From the NCBI RefSeq assembly GCF_030252345.1, contig NZ_CP126980.1, positions 8,813,501-8,877,500 on the forward strand: a stretch of 64,000 nucleotides of DNA. The letters are read 5' to 3'. Both the position numbers and the translations under genes were made by a program. Every line of letters starts with the position of its first letter. The first letter of the stretch is position 1. The notes under the pieces are model-generated. The model had not been told where the DNA came from and ran no database searches. It was given only the letters and a program-made list of their open reading frames with translations. The stretch comes from Actinoplanes oblitus (lineage in GTDB: Bacteria > Actinomycetota > Actinomycetes > Mycobacteriales > Micromonosporaceae). Of the stretch, positions 15,826 to 23,779 are shown in pieces.

Positions 15826-16863
15826 CTAGAGGGTGCTGGTCACCTTCTTCAGGCCGCGCGGCGCGTCCGGGTCCTCGCCCTTGGCCAGAGCCAGCGCGAG
15901 GGCCAGCTTCTGCAGCGGCAGGATGTCCAGCAGCGGGCTGTACCGCTCGTCCACCGACGGCACCGCCAGCCGGCCGGCCGGGCCGATGGTCAGCACGTCG
16001 GCCTTGCGCTCCCGCAGCCGGGCCAGCACGTCGAGCATCGACCTGCCGCCGGGCCCGTCGCCGACCACGGCCAGCACCGGCACGTCGGTGTCGGTCATGG
16101 CGAGCGGGCCGTGCAGCAGGTCCGCGCCGGAGAACGCCAGCGTCGGCACGTACGACGTCTCCATCAGCTTGAGCGCGGCCTCCCGGGCGGTCGGGTAGGC
16201 GTAGCCGCGGCCGGTGGTGACCATGTGCGGGGCGAACCGGTAGCGCTGCGCGATCTCGTCGGCGGTCCGGTCGGCCAGGGTGGCCTCGGCCAGCTCCGGC
16301 AGCGCGGCCAGCGCGGCCCGCTCGTCCGCGGGCAGCCGCCCGTCGCCGGCCCGGATCCCCTCGACCAGCAGCAGCAGCGCGAGCAGCTCGGCGGTGTACG
16401 TCTTGGTGGCGGCGACCGCCCGCTCGTGCCCGGCCGCCACGTCCACCGACAGCTCAGCGGCCCGGGCCAGCGGCGAATCCGGGTTGTTGGTCACCGCGAG
16501 GGTGAGCGCGCCGGTCTCCCGGGCGGCGGAGAGCACGCCGGTCAGGTCGGGCGAGCCGCCGCTCTGACTGACCCCGACGACCAGGGTGCCGGTGAAGTCG
16601 GGGCGCGCGCCGTACAGCGTGATGGCGCTCGGCGAGGCACTGGCGACCGGCAGGCCCAGGCGGATCTCGGCCAGGTACGCGCCGTACAGCGCGGCGTGGT
16701 CGGAGGTGCCGCGGCCGACGAACAGCACGTTGCGCGGACGGCGGGCCGCGATCTCGGCCGCCACCGCGGCGATCGCCGCGGCGTGCGAGCCCTCCAGCAG
16801 CCGGGCGAAACCGGCCGGTTGCTCCGCGATGTCCGCTGCCATCCCATGGCCTCGCTGTGTCAC
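15826..16863 (-). CDS. SIS-domain aldose-ketose isomerase (GlmS-isomerase-like / AgaS-like)
   Basis: 345 residues with two SIS domains and no glutaminase domain. The first has VLFVGRGTSDHAALYGAYLA and VVGVSQSGGSPDLTGVL; the second has MVTTGRGYAYPTAREAALKL and ADLLHGPLAM, the GlmS isomerase signatures for binding hexose-6-phosphate. It probably deaminates or isomerises an amino-sugar phosphate (for example glucosamine-6-phosphate to fructose-6-phosphate). GTG at 16,863 is chosen because GGGGAGG lies five bases upstream; ATG at 16,842 is a weaker choice. Twin operators upstream imply tight control. A link to chitin or cell-wall recycling fits the chitosanase further on but is not shown. Confidence 0.88.
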   Translation of the reverse strand: MTQRGHGMAADIAEQPAGFARLLEGSHAAAIAAVAAEIAARRPRNVLFVGRGTSDHAALYGAYLAEIRLGLPVASASPSAITLYGARPDFTGTLVVGVSQSGGSPDLTGVLSAARETGALTLAVTNNPDSPLARAAELSVDVAAGHERAVAATKTYTAELLALLLLVEGIRAGDGRLPADERAALAALPELAEATLADRTADEIAQRYRFAPHMVTTGRGYAYPTAREAALKLMETSYVPTLAFSGADLLHGPLAMTDTDVPVLAVVGDGPGGRSMLDVLARLRERKADVLTIGPAGRLAVPSVDERYSPLLDILPLQKLALALALAKGEDPDAPRGLKKVTSTL

Positions 16864-16888
16864 GTCATCCTCCCCAGATGAGCAGTTC

Positions 16889-16957
16889 TCGCGCAATCGA
16901 TGCGCAGTCTTGCAAGAAAAAGCTTAGTACGTCAATCTTTCGCGCACTACTGCGCAA
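16889..16957 (-). promoter_or_regulatory. Twin TGCGCA operators upstream of the SIS gene
   Basis: Two near-identical sites, TCGCGCA-N5-TGCGCA (16,889-16,906) and TCGCGCA-N4-TGCGCA (16,940-16,956), start 51 bp apart, close to five helix turns. TGCGCA is itself palindromic. The AT-rich stretch between them probably holds the promoter. Such pairs suit a dimeric sugar-phosphate repressor that can loop DNA. The regulator is not identified. Confidence 0.65.
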
Positions 16958-16990
16958 GCTTCCAGGACTGACAGATCGTCCCGGTGCCCG

Positions 16991-16996
16991 TACTGT
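16991..16996 (+). promoter_or_regulatory. Putative -10 box for leaderless TPR gene
   Basis: TACTGT lies eight bases before GTG at 17,005, with no ribosome-binding site in between, as expected for a leaderless mRNA. Confidence 0.4.
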
Positions 16997-17004
16997 CTTC
17001 ACTC

Positions 17005-18546
17005 GTGGATGCCCAACCCCAGGTCTCCCACGACCTCACCCTCGCCCGCGCCGCCCTCGACCGCGGGGAGATGAGCCAGGCCGCCCGGCACCTGGCCGGG
17101 GCGCTGCCACACGCACCCACCCTGCCCGAGATCCACGAGTTGCTCAGCCGTTTGGCGGCCGGCGCGGACGACGCCCTCGACCTGTTCCCGCTGGAGCCGC
17201 ACGCGCCGGCCGGCCGGGTGGCGGCGCACGCCCACCTGCTCGCCGCGGCCGGGCGCCCGGAGGATGGGTTGCCGCTGCTCGCCGCGGCCAGCGGGCACAC
17301 CCCGGGGGTGGACTGGGCCGGCGTCCCCTGGGTCAGCGACCCGGTGCTCGGTGACCGGATCGACCCGGACGCGCTGGCCCGCACCGTGATGCGACTGTGC
17401 ACCGCGGTGGGCGACCCGGCACCGCGGACCGCCGCCGCCCCGCTGCGCCCCTACCTCACCGTGGTCCGGCACACCGTGGCCGCGCACGGCGAGCACGCCA
17501 TGCTGCTCGGTGCCGGCTCGGCCCTGGCCCGGCGGCTCGGCGAGGCGCGACTGGCCGTCGACTGGGCCAGCCGGGGCACCCGGTCCCGTCCGTCCAAGCT
17601 CGGCGAGATCTGGCTGGGGTACGCGTACCGCAGCGCCGGCCGCATCCCGGAGGCCCTCGCCGCCCTCCGCCGCGCGGTCACCTACGACCCGGACGACCTC
17701 TCGGTCTACGCCGACGTCGCGGCCACCCTGGCCGACCTGGGCCGGCTCGACGAGGCACTGGACTGGACCGACCGCGCCATGGAGCGCGACCCGATGTTCG
17801 ACTGCGTGGTGCACACCGCCCAGCGGCTGCGCTACCGCGCCGACGGCGAGGTGCGGCACCTCGTCACGCTCGCCGACTACATCCGCGACCACCCGGACGA
17901 CACCCACGAGCACACCGACCTGGCCGACTGCTGCCGCCACACGCCGTGGCTGAGCGGCACCCCGGCCGGGCTGGCCCGGCTGGGGCCGGGCGGGGTCCCG
18001 GTCAACGCCGAGCCGTCGGCGGACGCGCGGGACCGGCTGCTGCGGGTCGCCTCGGGCGGCTGGCCGCACCCGCCGGCCGCCTACGACAGGGCTCTCGGCC
18101 TGGTGCTGGTCGAGCCGTGGGAGCTGCTCGCCCTGCTCGGGCATCCGGCGGTGACCGGCGCCGAGCAGCCGGGCGCCGCGGAGGTCTGGGCCTGCCTGGG
18201 CCTGCTGCACCACGGGACCGAGGAGCCGTGGCTGGACTCCGGCCGGCGACGGCTGCTGCTGGGGCTGCTCGACGGCGACGTCGACCGGGTCGCCCAGGCG
18301 GCACTGTTCGCGCTGATCACGTACGCCTGGGTGGATCCGGAGGCGCGCCCGGACGTGGCAGCGGTGGTGGCCGGGCGGTTCGCCGAGGTGGCCGGCGGGC
18401 CGTTCGCCCGGGCGGTGGCCGAACTGGCCCTGATCACGCCCGAGCTGGACCGGGCCACCCGGGAGCTGGCCGCGGCGACGATCCGGGTGCCGGTCGTGCC
18501 GCGCCAGCGCCGCCGGTCATACCTGCTGCGCTGGCTGCGCAAGTGA
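17005..18546 (+). CDS. Tetratricopeptide-repeat protein, unknown function
   Basis: 513 residues, soluble. The first 300 residues contain degenerate TPR helices (for example DLTLARAALDRGEMSQAARHL, then IWLGYAYRSAGRIPEALAAL and VYADVAATLADLGRLDEALDW). The C-terminal 200 residues are helical (alanine/leucine-rich HEAT-like) and end in a basic RQRRRSYLLRWLRK tail. No enzyme motif is present. The start is taken as GTG at 17,005 because a TACTGT box fits leaderless initiation; an in-frame GTG at 16,984 would add seven residues. It is divergent from the SIS gene across the operator region. Confidence 0.75.
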   Translation: MDAQPQVSHDLTLARAALDRGEMSQAARHLAGALPHAPTLPEIHELLSRLAAGADDALDLFPLEPHAPAGRVAAHAHLLAAAGRPEDGLPLLAAASGHTPGVDWAGVPWVSDPVLGDRIDPDALARTVMRLCTAVGDPAPRTAAAPLRPYLTVVRHTVAAHGEHAMLLGAGSALARRLGEARLAVDWASRGTRSRPSKLGEIWLGYAYRSAGRIPEALAALRRAVTYDPDDLSVYADVAATLADLGRLDEALDWTDRAMERDPMFDCVVHTAQRLRYRADGEVRHLVTLADYIRDHPDDTHEHTDLADCCRHTPWLSGTPAGLARLGPGGVPVNAEPSADARDRLLRVASGGWPHPPAAYDRALGLVLVEPWELLALLGHPAVTGAEQPGAAEVWACLGLLHHGTEEPWLDSGRRRLLLGLLDGDVDRVAQAALFALITYAWVDPEARPDVAAVVAGRFAEVAGGPFARAVAELALITPELDRATRELAAATIRVPVVPRQRRRSYLLRWLRK

Positions 18547-18624
18547 CAAACGCGTGCCGCGCCGGCGCCGCCGGTCGTGCCGCCGGGCTGGCGGCGCGAA
18601 CGACAAGCGCTCGAGGAGAGCCGC

Positions 18625-18840
18625 TCAGTTGATGACGGCGATCAGGTCGCCTTCCTGGACCACGTCGCCCTCGTTCACGGCCAGCTGACCGACAGTGCCG
18701 TCGGACTCGGCCAGCACCGGGATCTCCATCTTCATGGACTCCAGGATCACCAGCGTGTCGCCCTCGGCGACGGTGTCACCCACGCCGGCCACGACCTTCC
18801 ACACGTTGGCCACCATCTCGGCCCGGATCTCATCGGACAT
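18625..18840 (-). CDS. Stand-alone biotinyl/lipoyl domain protein (biotin carboxyl carrier-like)
   Basis: 71 residues making one biotinyl-lipoyl domain, with the modified lysine in ESMKMEIP (near residue 37) and the paired half GDVVQEGDLIAVIN. It resembles the small mycobacterial biotinylated protein TB7.3 encoded beside the anti-sigma gene of sigH; here too it is close to the anti-sigma/sigma pair. It probably carries carboxyl groups for an acyl-CoA carboxylase encoded elsewhere. ATG at 18,840 has AGGAGG-like sequence upstream. Confidence 0.9.
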   Translation of the reverse strand: MSDEIRAEMVANVWKVVAGVGDTVAEGDTLVILESMKMEIPVLAESDGTVGQLAVNEGDVVQEGDLIAVIN

Positions 18841-18972
18841 TCCTGATCGCCCTCCTTCGTCACCCTTTTGGGAACGTCATCAAATCACGGATCCCGCGCG
18901 GGTAGGTCCAGGCCCGCGAGAAGGGCCGACTACCATCGGCGACTGAGCAACGCGTGAGGAAGGAGGCCCCTT

Positions 18973-19047
18973 ATGGCCAAGAAGGCTCGCAAGAAGAAGG
19001 CCCGGAAGAAGAGCGGCGCGAACCACGGCAAGCGCCCCAACTCTTAA
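18973..19047 (+). CDS. Ribosomal protein bL37 (24 aa)
   Basis: Twenty-four residues, very basic, beginning MAKKARKKKARKK and ending SGANHGKRPNS. The ANHGKRPN ending and length match bL37, the small actinobacteria-specific protein of the 50S subunit seen in mycobacterial ribosome structures. ATG at 18,973 follows a strong AAGGAGG with six-base spacing. It lies between the biotinyl protein and the anti-sigma gene. Easily missed because of its size. Confidence 0.9.
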   Translation: MAKKARKKKARKKSGANHGKRPNS

Positions 19048-19051
19048 ACAT

Positions 19052-19167
19052 GGCCTCGCTCCGCTCGGCGGGCACTTCGCCCCGTTGAGCTGGTGTCGAG
19101 GGCACCGAAAACGGCTAGGCGAAGCCGTGGCCGTTTTCGGCACCCTCGACACCAGCGGGCGAAGTGC
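19052..19167. repeat. REP-like dispersed hairpin element, copy 1
   Basis: Starts with ggcctcgctccgctcggcgg and contains two imperfect 27-base inverted arms (19,089-19,115 and 19,130-19,156, two mismatches) plus an outer arm pair GCACTTCGCC / GGCGAAGTGC. A related, more decayed copy lies at 29,334-29,442 in the same position, just after a gene's stop codon. Confidence 0.7.
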
Positions 19168-19191
19168 GCTGTGGTGCGGTTCGAGACAGCG

Positions 19192-19223
19192 AAAGACCCG
19201 GCAGCTCGCGCTGCCGGGTCTTT
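19192..19223. terminator. Bidirectional terminator between bL37 and anti-sigma gene
   Basis: AAAGACCCGGCAGC, loop TCGC and GCTGCCGGGTCTTT form a perfect 14-bp stem with A/T ends on both sides. It lies between two convergent genes. Confidence 0.85.
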
Positions 19224-19236
19224 GGCTTTCCGGGCG

Positions 19237-19524
19237 TCAGGGGAGGTATTCGCGGGTTTCGGTCTGGACCTCCAGCTGGTCGAGCTTGTGCCGGAGCCGC
19301 TCGCGCAGCTCGGACGGCGCCCGCTCGTCGCCGCAGCAGCGGCTGACCAGAGCTTTCACGTCGTGCTCGATGCCGAACTCGCGCAGGCACCCGGCGCACT
19401 CGTCCAGGTGTTTCTGGATCAGCCGCCGGCGGTCCTCACTGCACTCCAGGTCGAGGTAGAGGTAGACCTCGTCGAGCACCGCGGAGCAGTCGGTGTGGTG
19501 TGACTCGTTCTCGGACGTCGACAT
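19237..19524 (-). CDS. rsrA: Zinc anti-sigma factor of the SigR type
   Basis: 95 residues. It carries the ZAS motif HLDECAGC (His-x3-Cys-x2-Cys) with an upstream Cys in HTDCSAVLDEVYLYLD, and a further CC in ALVSRCCGDER. In Streptomyces RsrA these residues bind zinc and form a disulfide under thiol stress, releasing sigma-R. ATG at 19,524 lies four bases after the sigma stop, so the two genes are co-translated. The function is an inference from motif and context, but a strong one. Confidence 0.92.
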   Translation of the reverse strand: MSTSENESHHTDCSAVLDEVYLYLDLECSEDRRRLIQKHLDECAGCLREFGIEHDVKALVSRCCGDERAPSELRERLRHKLDQLEVQTETREYLP

Positions 19525-19528
19525 CGGG

Positions 19529-20326
19529 TCACGCCTCCTGCGGCTCGGACGCGGTCCGGGTGATGCCCCGGTCGACGGCGTACTCCTCGAGGAGCTTGCG
19601 CAGGTTACGCCGGCCGCGGTGCAGCCGGGACATGACGGTGCCGATCGGCGTGCCCATGATGTCGGCGATCTCCTTGTACGAGAAACCCTCGACATCGGCG
19701 AGGTAGACGGCGAGCCGGAAGTCCTCCGGCAGGGACTGCAGCGCTGCCTTGATGTCGCTGTCCGGGAGCCGGTCCAGCGCCTCGGTCTCGGCCGAGCGCA
19801 GACCCTGGGAGGTGTGCGACTCGCTGGAGGCCAGCTGCCAGTCGGTGATCTCCTCGGTCGGCGCCTGCACCGGCTGCCGCTGCTTGCGCCGGTACGAGTT
19901 GATGTAGGTGTTCGTCAGGATCCGGTAGAGCCACGCCTTGAGGTTGGTGCCCTCCTCGAACTGGTGGAACGCGGAGAACGCCTTCAGGAACGTCTCCTGC
20001 ACCAGATCCTCGGCGTCGGCCGGGTTACGGGTCATCCGCAGTCCGGCGGCATACAACTGATCCACGAACGGCAGCGCGTCACGCTCGAAACGTGCGCGGC
20101 GCTCGTCGGTCCGCTCTTTCTGGGCCACCCTGGACTCTCCCCTCGACCGCCCCGCCGAGGATACGGGTAGTGCCCCAGTCACGCTCTCGAAAACCGGTGT
20201 GCTCACGCTCACCGCGGCGGTGGCCGGCGCCGGCTCGGTGGCCGGCCAATCCGGAGAGTCCAGGAGCTCCCGCACCCGGGTAGCCTCCCGGCGCTCGTGT
20301 TTCACGAACTCGGTACCGGCACGCAC
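19529..20326 (-). CDS. sigR: ECF-type sigma factor SigR/SigH (thiol-oxidative stress), with two possible starts
   Basis: Directs RNA polymerase to thiol-stress genes. Regions 2 and 4 are clear: [20 protein letters not shown], then [19 protein letters not shown] (2.2-2.4), and [20 protein letters not shown] (4.2). The frame is open from GTG at 20,326 (265 residues), but GTG at 20,128, behind GGGGAGAG, gives a 199-residue core that begins just before conserved sequence. Streptomyces coelicolor makes exactly such a short stable form and a longer unstable form (SigR'). A SigR-type promoter lies just upstream of the long start. The extension is Ala/Pro/Ser-rich. Confidence 0.93.
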   Translation of the reverse strand: MRAGTEFVKHERREATRVRELLDSPDWPATEPAPATAAVSVSTPVFESVTGALPVSSAGRSRGESRVAQKERTDERRARFERDALPFVDQLYAAGLRMTRNPADAEDLVQETFLKAFSAFHQFEEGTNLKAWLYRILTNTYINSYRRKQRQPVQAPTEEITDWQLASSESHTSQGLRSAETEALDRLPDSDIKAALQSLPEDFRLAVYLADVEGFSYKEIADIMGTPIGTVMSRLHRGRRNLRKLLEEYAVDRGITRTASEPQEA

Positions 20327-20366
20327 TACAGATTCCCCTTCCGGCGGACAAGTCTCCGAGTCCTGT

Positions 20367-20393
20367 AACGCCCGGGTCCCGGCCAGAAATTCC
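20367..20393 (-). promoter_or_regulatory. SigR-type autoregulatory promoter
   Basis: On the minus strand GGAAT, 19 bases, GTT: the consensus recognised by actinobacterial SigR/SigH. It lies about 40 bases before the long-form start of sigR, so it would make the mRNA for the longer isoform under stress, as in Streptomyces. Confidence 0.75.
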
Positions 20394-20413
20394 GGTGCCG
20401 TCCGGTGGCCTCG

Positions 20414-21022
20414 CTACCGCGCCCAGCCGAACCGCCGGAGCCAGGAGATCGCGAGATGCACGGTGCCGGGAAGGTCCTTCTTCAGATCGTGCACCGCGCC
20501 GGGTCGCACCATCACCTCGACCAGGCCGCCGGGCTCCGGCATCCCGAACGGATCACGGTCACCGTTCAGCACCAGCGTGGGGATGCCGGCGGGCAGCTCG
20601 GCGGCCCGGGTCTTCGCCGGCTTGCCCGGCGGGTGCTGCGGGAACGCGAGGGCCAGGACCCCCGCGGCGCCCAGCGGGGCCGCGGTCCGCGCCGCGACCC
20701 GCGCGCCGCTGCTGCGCCCACCTGAGATCAACGGCAGTTCCGGTACGGCCTCCGCGCGCACCACCGCCATCCACGCCTCGTCGAGCTGCCCGGCCGGCGC
20801 GGGCGCGCGCCGACCGGCCACCCGGTAGGGCTGGGTGACCAGCACCACACGCACCCCGGCGTCGACCGCGGCGTCGTGCAGCGCGGCCAGGTCCGGGGCG
20901 TCCACGCCGCCCCCGGCGCCGTGGCCGAGGAACAGCTGGCTGTGTGGCGGGCCGGCGGGCCCGGTCACCCGGACCCGGGCCGGCCCGCGCGGCGTCTCGA
21001 CGGTTCTCTCGGAGCTGGACAC
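20414..21022 (-). CDS. Alpha/beta-hydrolase family protein (TEX30/KANSL3-like)
   Basis: 202 residues. It begins with a strand-loop QLFLGHGAGGGVDAPDL (oxyanion HGAGG) and has the nucleophile elbow in LISGGRSSGARVAAR, the form GGRSxGxR seen in this small hydrolase clade. An acidic residue follows in LVLNGDRDPFG and the catalytic His may be in GAVHDLKK. Probably cytosolic, substrate unknown. The start is GTG at 21,022; its ribosome-binding site is weak. It follows the sigR promoter region on the same strand. Confidence 0.75.
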   Translation of the reverse strand: MSSSERTVETPRGPARVRVTGPAGPPHSQLFLGHGAGGGVDAPDLAALHDAAVDAGVRVVLVTQPYRVAGRRAPAPAGQLDEAWMAVVRAEAVPELPLISGGRSSGARVAARTAAPLGAAGVLALAFPQHPPGKPAKTRAAELPAGIPTLVLNGDRDPFGMPEPGGLVEVMVRPGAVHDLKKDLPGTVHLAISWLRRFGWAR

Positions 21023-21067
21023 AAGCTCCGTTTCTATCAGCGCCGTCCCGCGGCTCGACCGGAAAGG

Positions 21068-21466
21068 TCAGCGGCTCACCGGGCTGAGCGTCAGGAACCG
21101 CCGGTCCTCCTCGTCGGAGGACTCGTCCTCGACCGGATCGCCGTTGGCCTGGACGCGCTCACGCCAGGCCACCAGCATGGCCCGCCGCTCGCGTGGCGTG
21201 GTGCCACCCCAGACCCCGTGGCAGTCGCCCACCTGCAACGCCCAGGCCAGGCACGGGCCCTGCACCGGGCAGGTACCGCAGAGGGCGACCGCGCCGCCGG
21301 ACGGCTCGTTCGGCGCGGGAAAGAACGTCTCCGGATCAACGGTCCGGCAGGCTCCCCGAGTCCGCCAGGCCTCATCGGTCCGGCGTTGCGCAATTGCTTC
21401 GAGCAACCGCGGGTCGCGTCGCGCGATGGCCACCTCGTGCGGACGCGGCATGCGTGCTCGTGTCAT
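21068..21466 (-). CDS. WhiB-family transcriptional regulator (longer type)
   Basis: 132 residues. The 4Fe-4S ligands are Cys40, Cys63, Cys66 and Cys72; the G-V-W-G-G turn is at 84-88, followed by TTPRERRAMLVAWRERV. A 38-residue N-terminal extension and an acidic tail (DPVEDESSDEEDRR) distinguish it from the WhiB1-like protein at 9329. There is no AT-hook, so it is not a WhiB7 type. ATG at 21,466 follows GGGAGG with seven-base spacing. Target genes unknown. Confidence 0.88.
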   Translation of the reverse strand: MTRARMPRPHEVAIARRDPRLLEAIAQRRTDEAWRTRGACRTVDPETFFPAPNEPSGGAVALCGTCPVQGPCLAWALQVGDCHGVWGGTTPRERRAMLVAWRERVQANGDPVEDESSDEEDRRFLTLSPVSR

Positions 21467-21658
21467 CAGCCCACCTCCCCCGTGGGACCGGAAAAGCTGC
21501 GGCGGTCGTTCCCGCACCTTGCGGATCGACACCACTCCGGCGCTGGTTTGTACCGCACGGTACAAGATCAGAACAAGGGGTTGATCTATCTTGAAGCAAA
21601 GTTGTCGATTCAGAATCCGCGCATACTCCGACAAAGAACAACGTTGATCTTCGTCAGT

Positions 21659-22336
21659 TCAGAAAAGCGTCACCTCTACGGGAGCGTCCAGTAACTCGGG
21701 ACCGTTGTTGCGCACATTGCCGACCGCCGGGCCGACCGGGCGCACCTCGATCGCCGCCAGCGCCGCCTCGTCGAGCGGGCGCAGCAGCGGCTCCGGATCG
21801 CCCCCGCCGGCCAGCCAGCCGGCCCAGCGATCGGGCGGCAGGATCAGGGGCATCCGGTCGTGGATCCGGGCCAGCCCGCCGAGCGCGGCGGTGGTGATCA
21901 CGCTGCAGGTGAGCATCGACTCCGGACCCCAGGCCGACCAGATCCCGGCGAACGCGAGCGGGGCGCCGTCCGCCGGGGTCATGTAAAAGGCCTGCTTACG
22001 CTTGCCGTCGCGGACCCACTCGAACCAGCCGTCGGCCGGAACCAGGCAGCGGCGGCGGGCGAAGGACGACGCGAACGCCTTCGAGGTGGCCACCGTCTCG
22101 GCACGTGCGTTGATCATGCGGGCGCCCTGGCGCGGGTCGGCGGCCCAGGGTGGGACCAGGCCCCAGCGGGCGGTGTCCAGCACCCGGGCGGCGTGCGACT
22201 GCGACTCGCGGACCAGCGGGACCGGGTCGGTGGGCGCCACGTTCCAGCTCGGCGGCAGCTCCGCGGTCAGGTCGGCCGCCTCGAAGAACTGGCTGAGATC
22301 CGCGTTGCTCCGCGTGGTCGCGTACCGCCCGCACAT
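21659..22336 (-). CDS. SOS-response-associated peptidase-like protein (SRAP, YedK/HMCES family)
   Basis: 225 residues. The mature N-terminus is Cys2 in MCGRYATT, which forms a thiazolidine crosslink with abasic sites in single-stranded DNA. Also visible are NVAPT, the INARAET motif, CLVPADGWFEW and the HDRMPLIL block with the conserved His. It protects abasic sites during replication. ATG at 22,336 has a TACGCT box seven bases upstream and no ribosome-binding site, so it is probably leaderless. An SRAP gene next to aroA is also found in mycobacteria. Confidence 0.95.
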   Translation of the reverse strand: MCGRYATTRSNADLSQFFEAADLTAELPPSWNVAPTDPVPLVRESQSHAARVLDTARWGLVPPWAADPRQGARMINARAETVATSKAFASSFARRRCLVPADGWFEWVRDGKRKQAFYMTPADGAPLAFAGIWSAWGPESMLTCSVITTAALGGLARIHDRMPLILPPDRWAGWLAGGGDPEPLLRPLDEAALAAIEVRPVGPAVGNVRNNGPELLDAPVEVTLF

Positions 22337-22343
22337 GGGGTGC

Positions 22344-22349
22344 AGCGTA
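22344..22349 (-). promoter_or_regulatory. Putative -10 box of SRAP gene
   Basis: TACGCT, seven bases before the ATG at 22,336 on the minus strand; no Shine-Dalgarno sequence is present. Confidence 0.35.
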
Positions 22350-22480
22350 CGCCGCCGGAAACAATGCCAGGGGGCACCGGGCACCGGGGAAAAGCGGGTG
22401 GTGGAACGCGCCCGGATCACGAATCGGCCGGCTCGTCCCGGGAGCCGGAACGGTCCGCGGAAAATGTCGGTGGCCACCGG

Positions 22481-22486
22481 CAGAAT
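22481..22486 (+). promoter_or_regulatory. Putative -10 box of aroA
   Basis: CAGAAT, seven bases before the aroA ATG at 22,494, with no ribosome-binding site; fits leaderless initiation. Confidence 0.35.
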
Positions 22487-22493
22487 GGCGGGC

Positions 22494-23777
22494 ATGGCTG
22501 CTGAACTCCGCCCCTGGCTCGCCCCGACGGCCACCGGCCCGATCACCACCACCGTGCGGCTGCCCGGCTCCAAGTCGATGACCGCCCGCGCGATGGTGCT
22601 GGCCGCGCTGGCCGACGCGCCCTCGGTGGTCGAGGCGCCGCTGCGGGCCCGGGACACCACGCTGATGGCGGCCGCCCTGCGCGCGCTCGGCGTCGCGGTG
22701 GACACCTCGGCCGACGACCGCTGGGTGTTCGAGCCCGGCCCGCTGCGCGGCCCGGCCCGCGTCGACGTCGGCCTGGCCGGCACGATCATGCGCTTCCTGC
22801 CGCCGGCCGCCGCGCTGGCCGACGGCACCGTCGAGTTCGACGGCGACCCGCACGCGCGCACCCGGCCGATGGGCCCGATCCTGGACGCACTGCGCTCGCT
22901 CGGGGTTCGGCTGGAGGCGTCGCCGACCGGCGGCCTGCCGCTGACCGTGCACGGCACCGGCCTGGTCGAGGGCGGCGAGGCGGTGGTCGACGCGTCCGGC
23001 TCCAGCCAGTTCGTCTCCGGCCTGCTGCTCTCCGCGGCCCGGTTCACCAAGGGGCTGCGGCTGCGGCACCAGGGCCCGCCGGTCCCGTCCGCCCCGCACC
23101 TGCGGATGACCACGCACATGCTGCGGGCCGCCGGCGCCGTCGTCGACGAGAGCGTGCCCGACGTCTGGGTGGTGGAGCCGGGCCCGCTGCGCGGCCGCAC
23201 CTGGGTGATCGAGCCGGACCTCTCCGGCGCTCTGCCGTTCTTCGCCGCCGCCCTGGTCACCGGCGGCGCGGTCACCCTGGCCGGCTGGCCGGCCGCGAGC
23301 TGGCAGCCGGTCGGGCAGCTCAGCGAGTTGCTCACCGCGCTGGGCGGCGAGGTGACCCGCTCGGGTGACGGGCTGACCGTGCGCGGCACCGGCAGGCTGC
23401 GCGGGATCACCGCCGACCTGTCCGAGGTGAGCGAGATGACGCCGGTGGTCTCGGCGCTGGCCGCGCTCGCCGACGGGCCGTCCGAGCTGCGCGGGGTCGC
23501 GCACATCCGGGGCCACGAGACCGACCGGATCGCCGCGCTCGCCACCGAGCTGGGCCGGCTGGGCGCCGGCGTCACCGAGTTCCCGGACGGGCTGCGGATC
23601 GAGCCGCGCCCGCTGCACGGCGGCTCCTTCGGGACGTACGCGGACCATCGGATGGCGCACGCCGCCGCGGTGATCGGACTCTCCGTCCCGGGCGTTCAGC
23701 TCACCGACGTAGGTTGTACGTCGAAGACGTTGCCCGAGTTCCCGGAACTCTGGGCGGGACTCACCACGAGGAGCTAG
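22494..23777 (+). CDS. aroA: 3-phosphoshikimate 1-carboxyvinyltransferase (EPSP synthase)
   Basis: Joins phosphoenolpyruvate to shikimate-3-phosphate in aromatic amino acid biosynthesis. 427 residues. Motifs include LPGSKSMTARAMVLAAL (substrate-binding Lys), GLAGTIMRFLPPAAAL, DGDPHARTRPMGPIL, DASGSSQFVSGLLLSAA and the closing GTYADHRMAHAAAVIGL. All are standard for EPSP synthase. The N-terminus is full length from ATG at 22,494, a leaderless-type start. rsgA follows two bases after the stop. Confidence 0.97.
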   Translation: MAAELRPWLAPTATGPITTTVRLPGSKSMTARAMVLAALADAPSVVEAPLRARDTTLMAAALRALGVAVDTSADDRWVFEPGPLRGPARVDVGLAGTIMRFLPPAAALADGTVEFDGDPHARTRPMGPILDALRSLGVRLEASPTGGLPLTVHGTGLVEGGEAVVDASGSSQFVSGLLLSAARFTKGLRLRHQGPPVPSAPHLRMTTHMLRAAGAVVDESVPDVWVVEPGPLRGRTWVIEPDLSGALPFFAAALVTGGAVTLAGWPAASWQPVGQLSELLTALGGEVTRSGDGLTVRGTGRLRGITADLSEVSEMTPVVSALAALADGPSELRGVAHIRGHETDRIAALATELGRLGAGVTEFPDGLRIEPRPLHGGSFGTYADHRMAHAAAVIGLSVPGVQLTDVGCTSKTLPEFPELWAGLTTRS

Positions 23778-23779
23778 AT

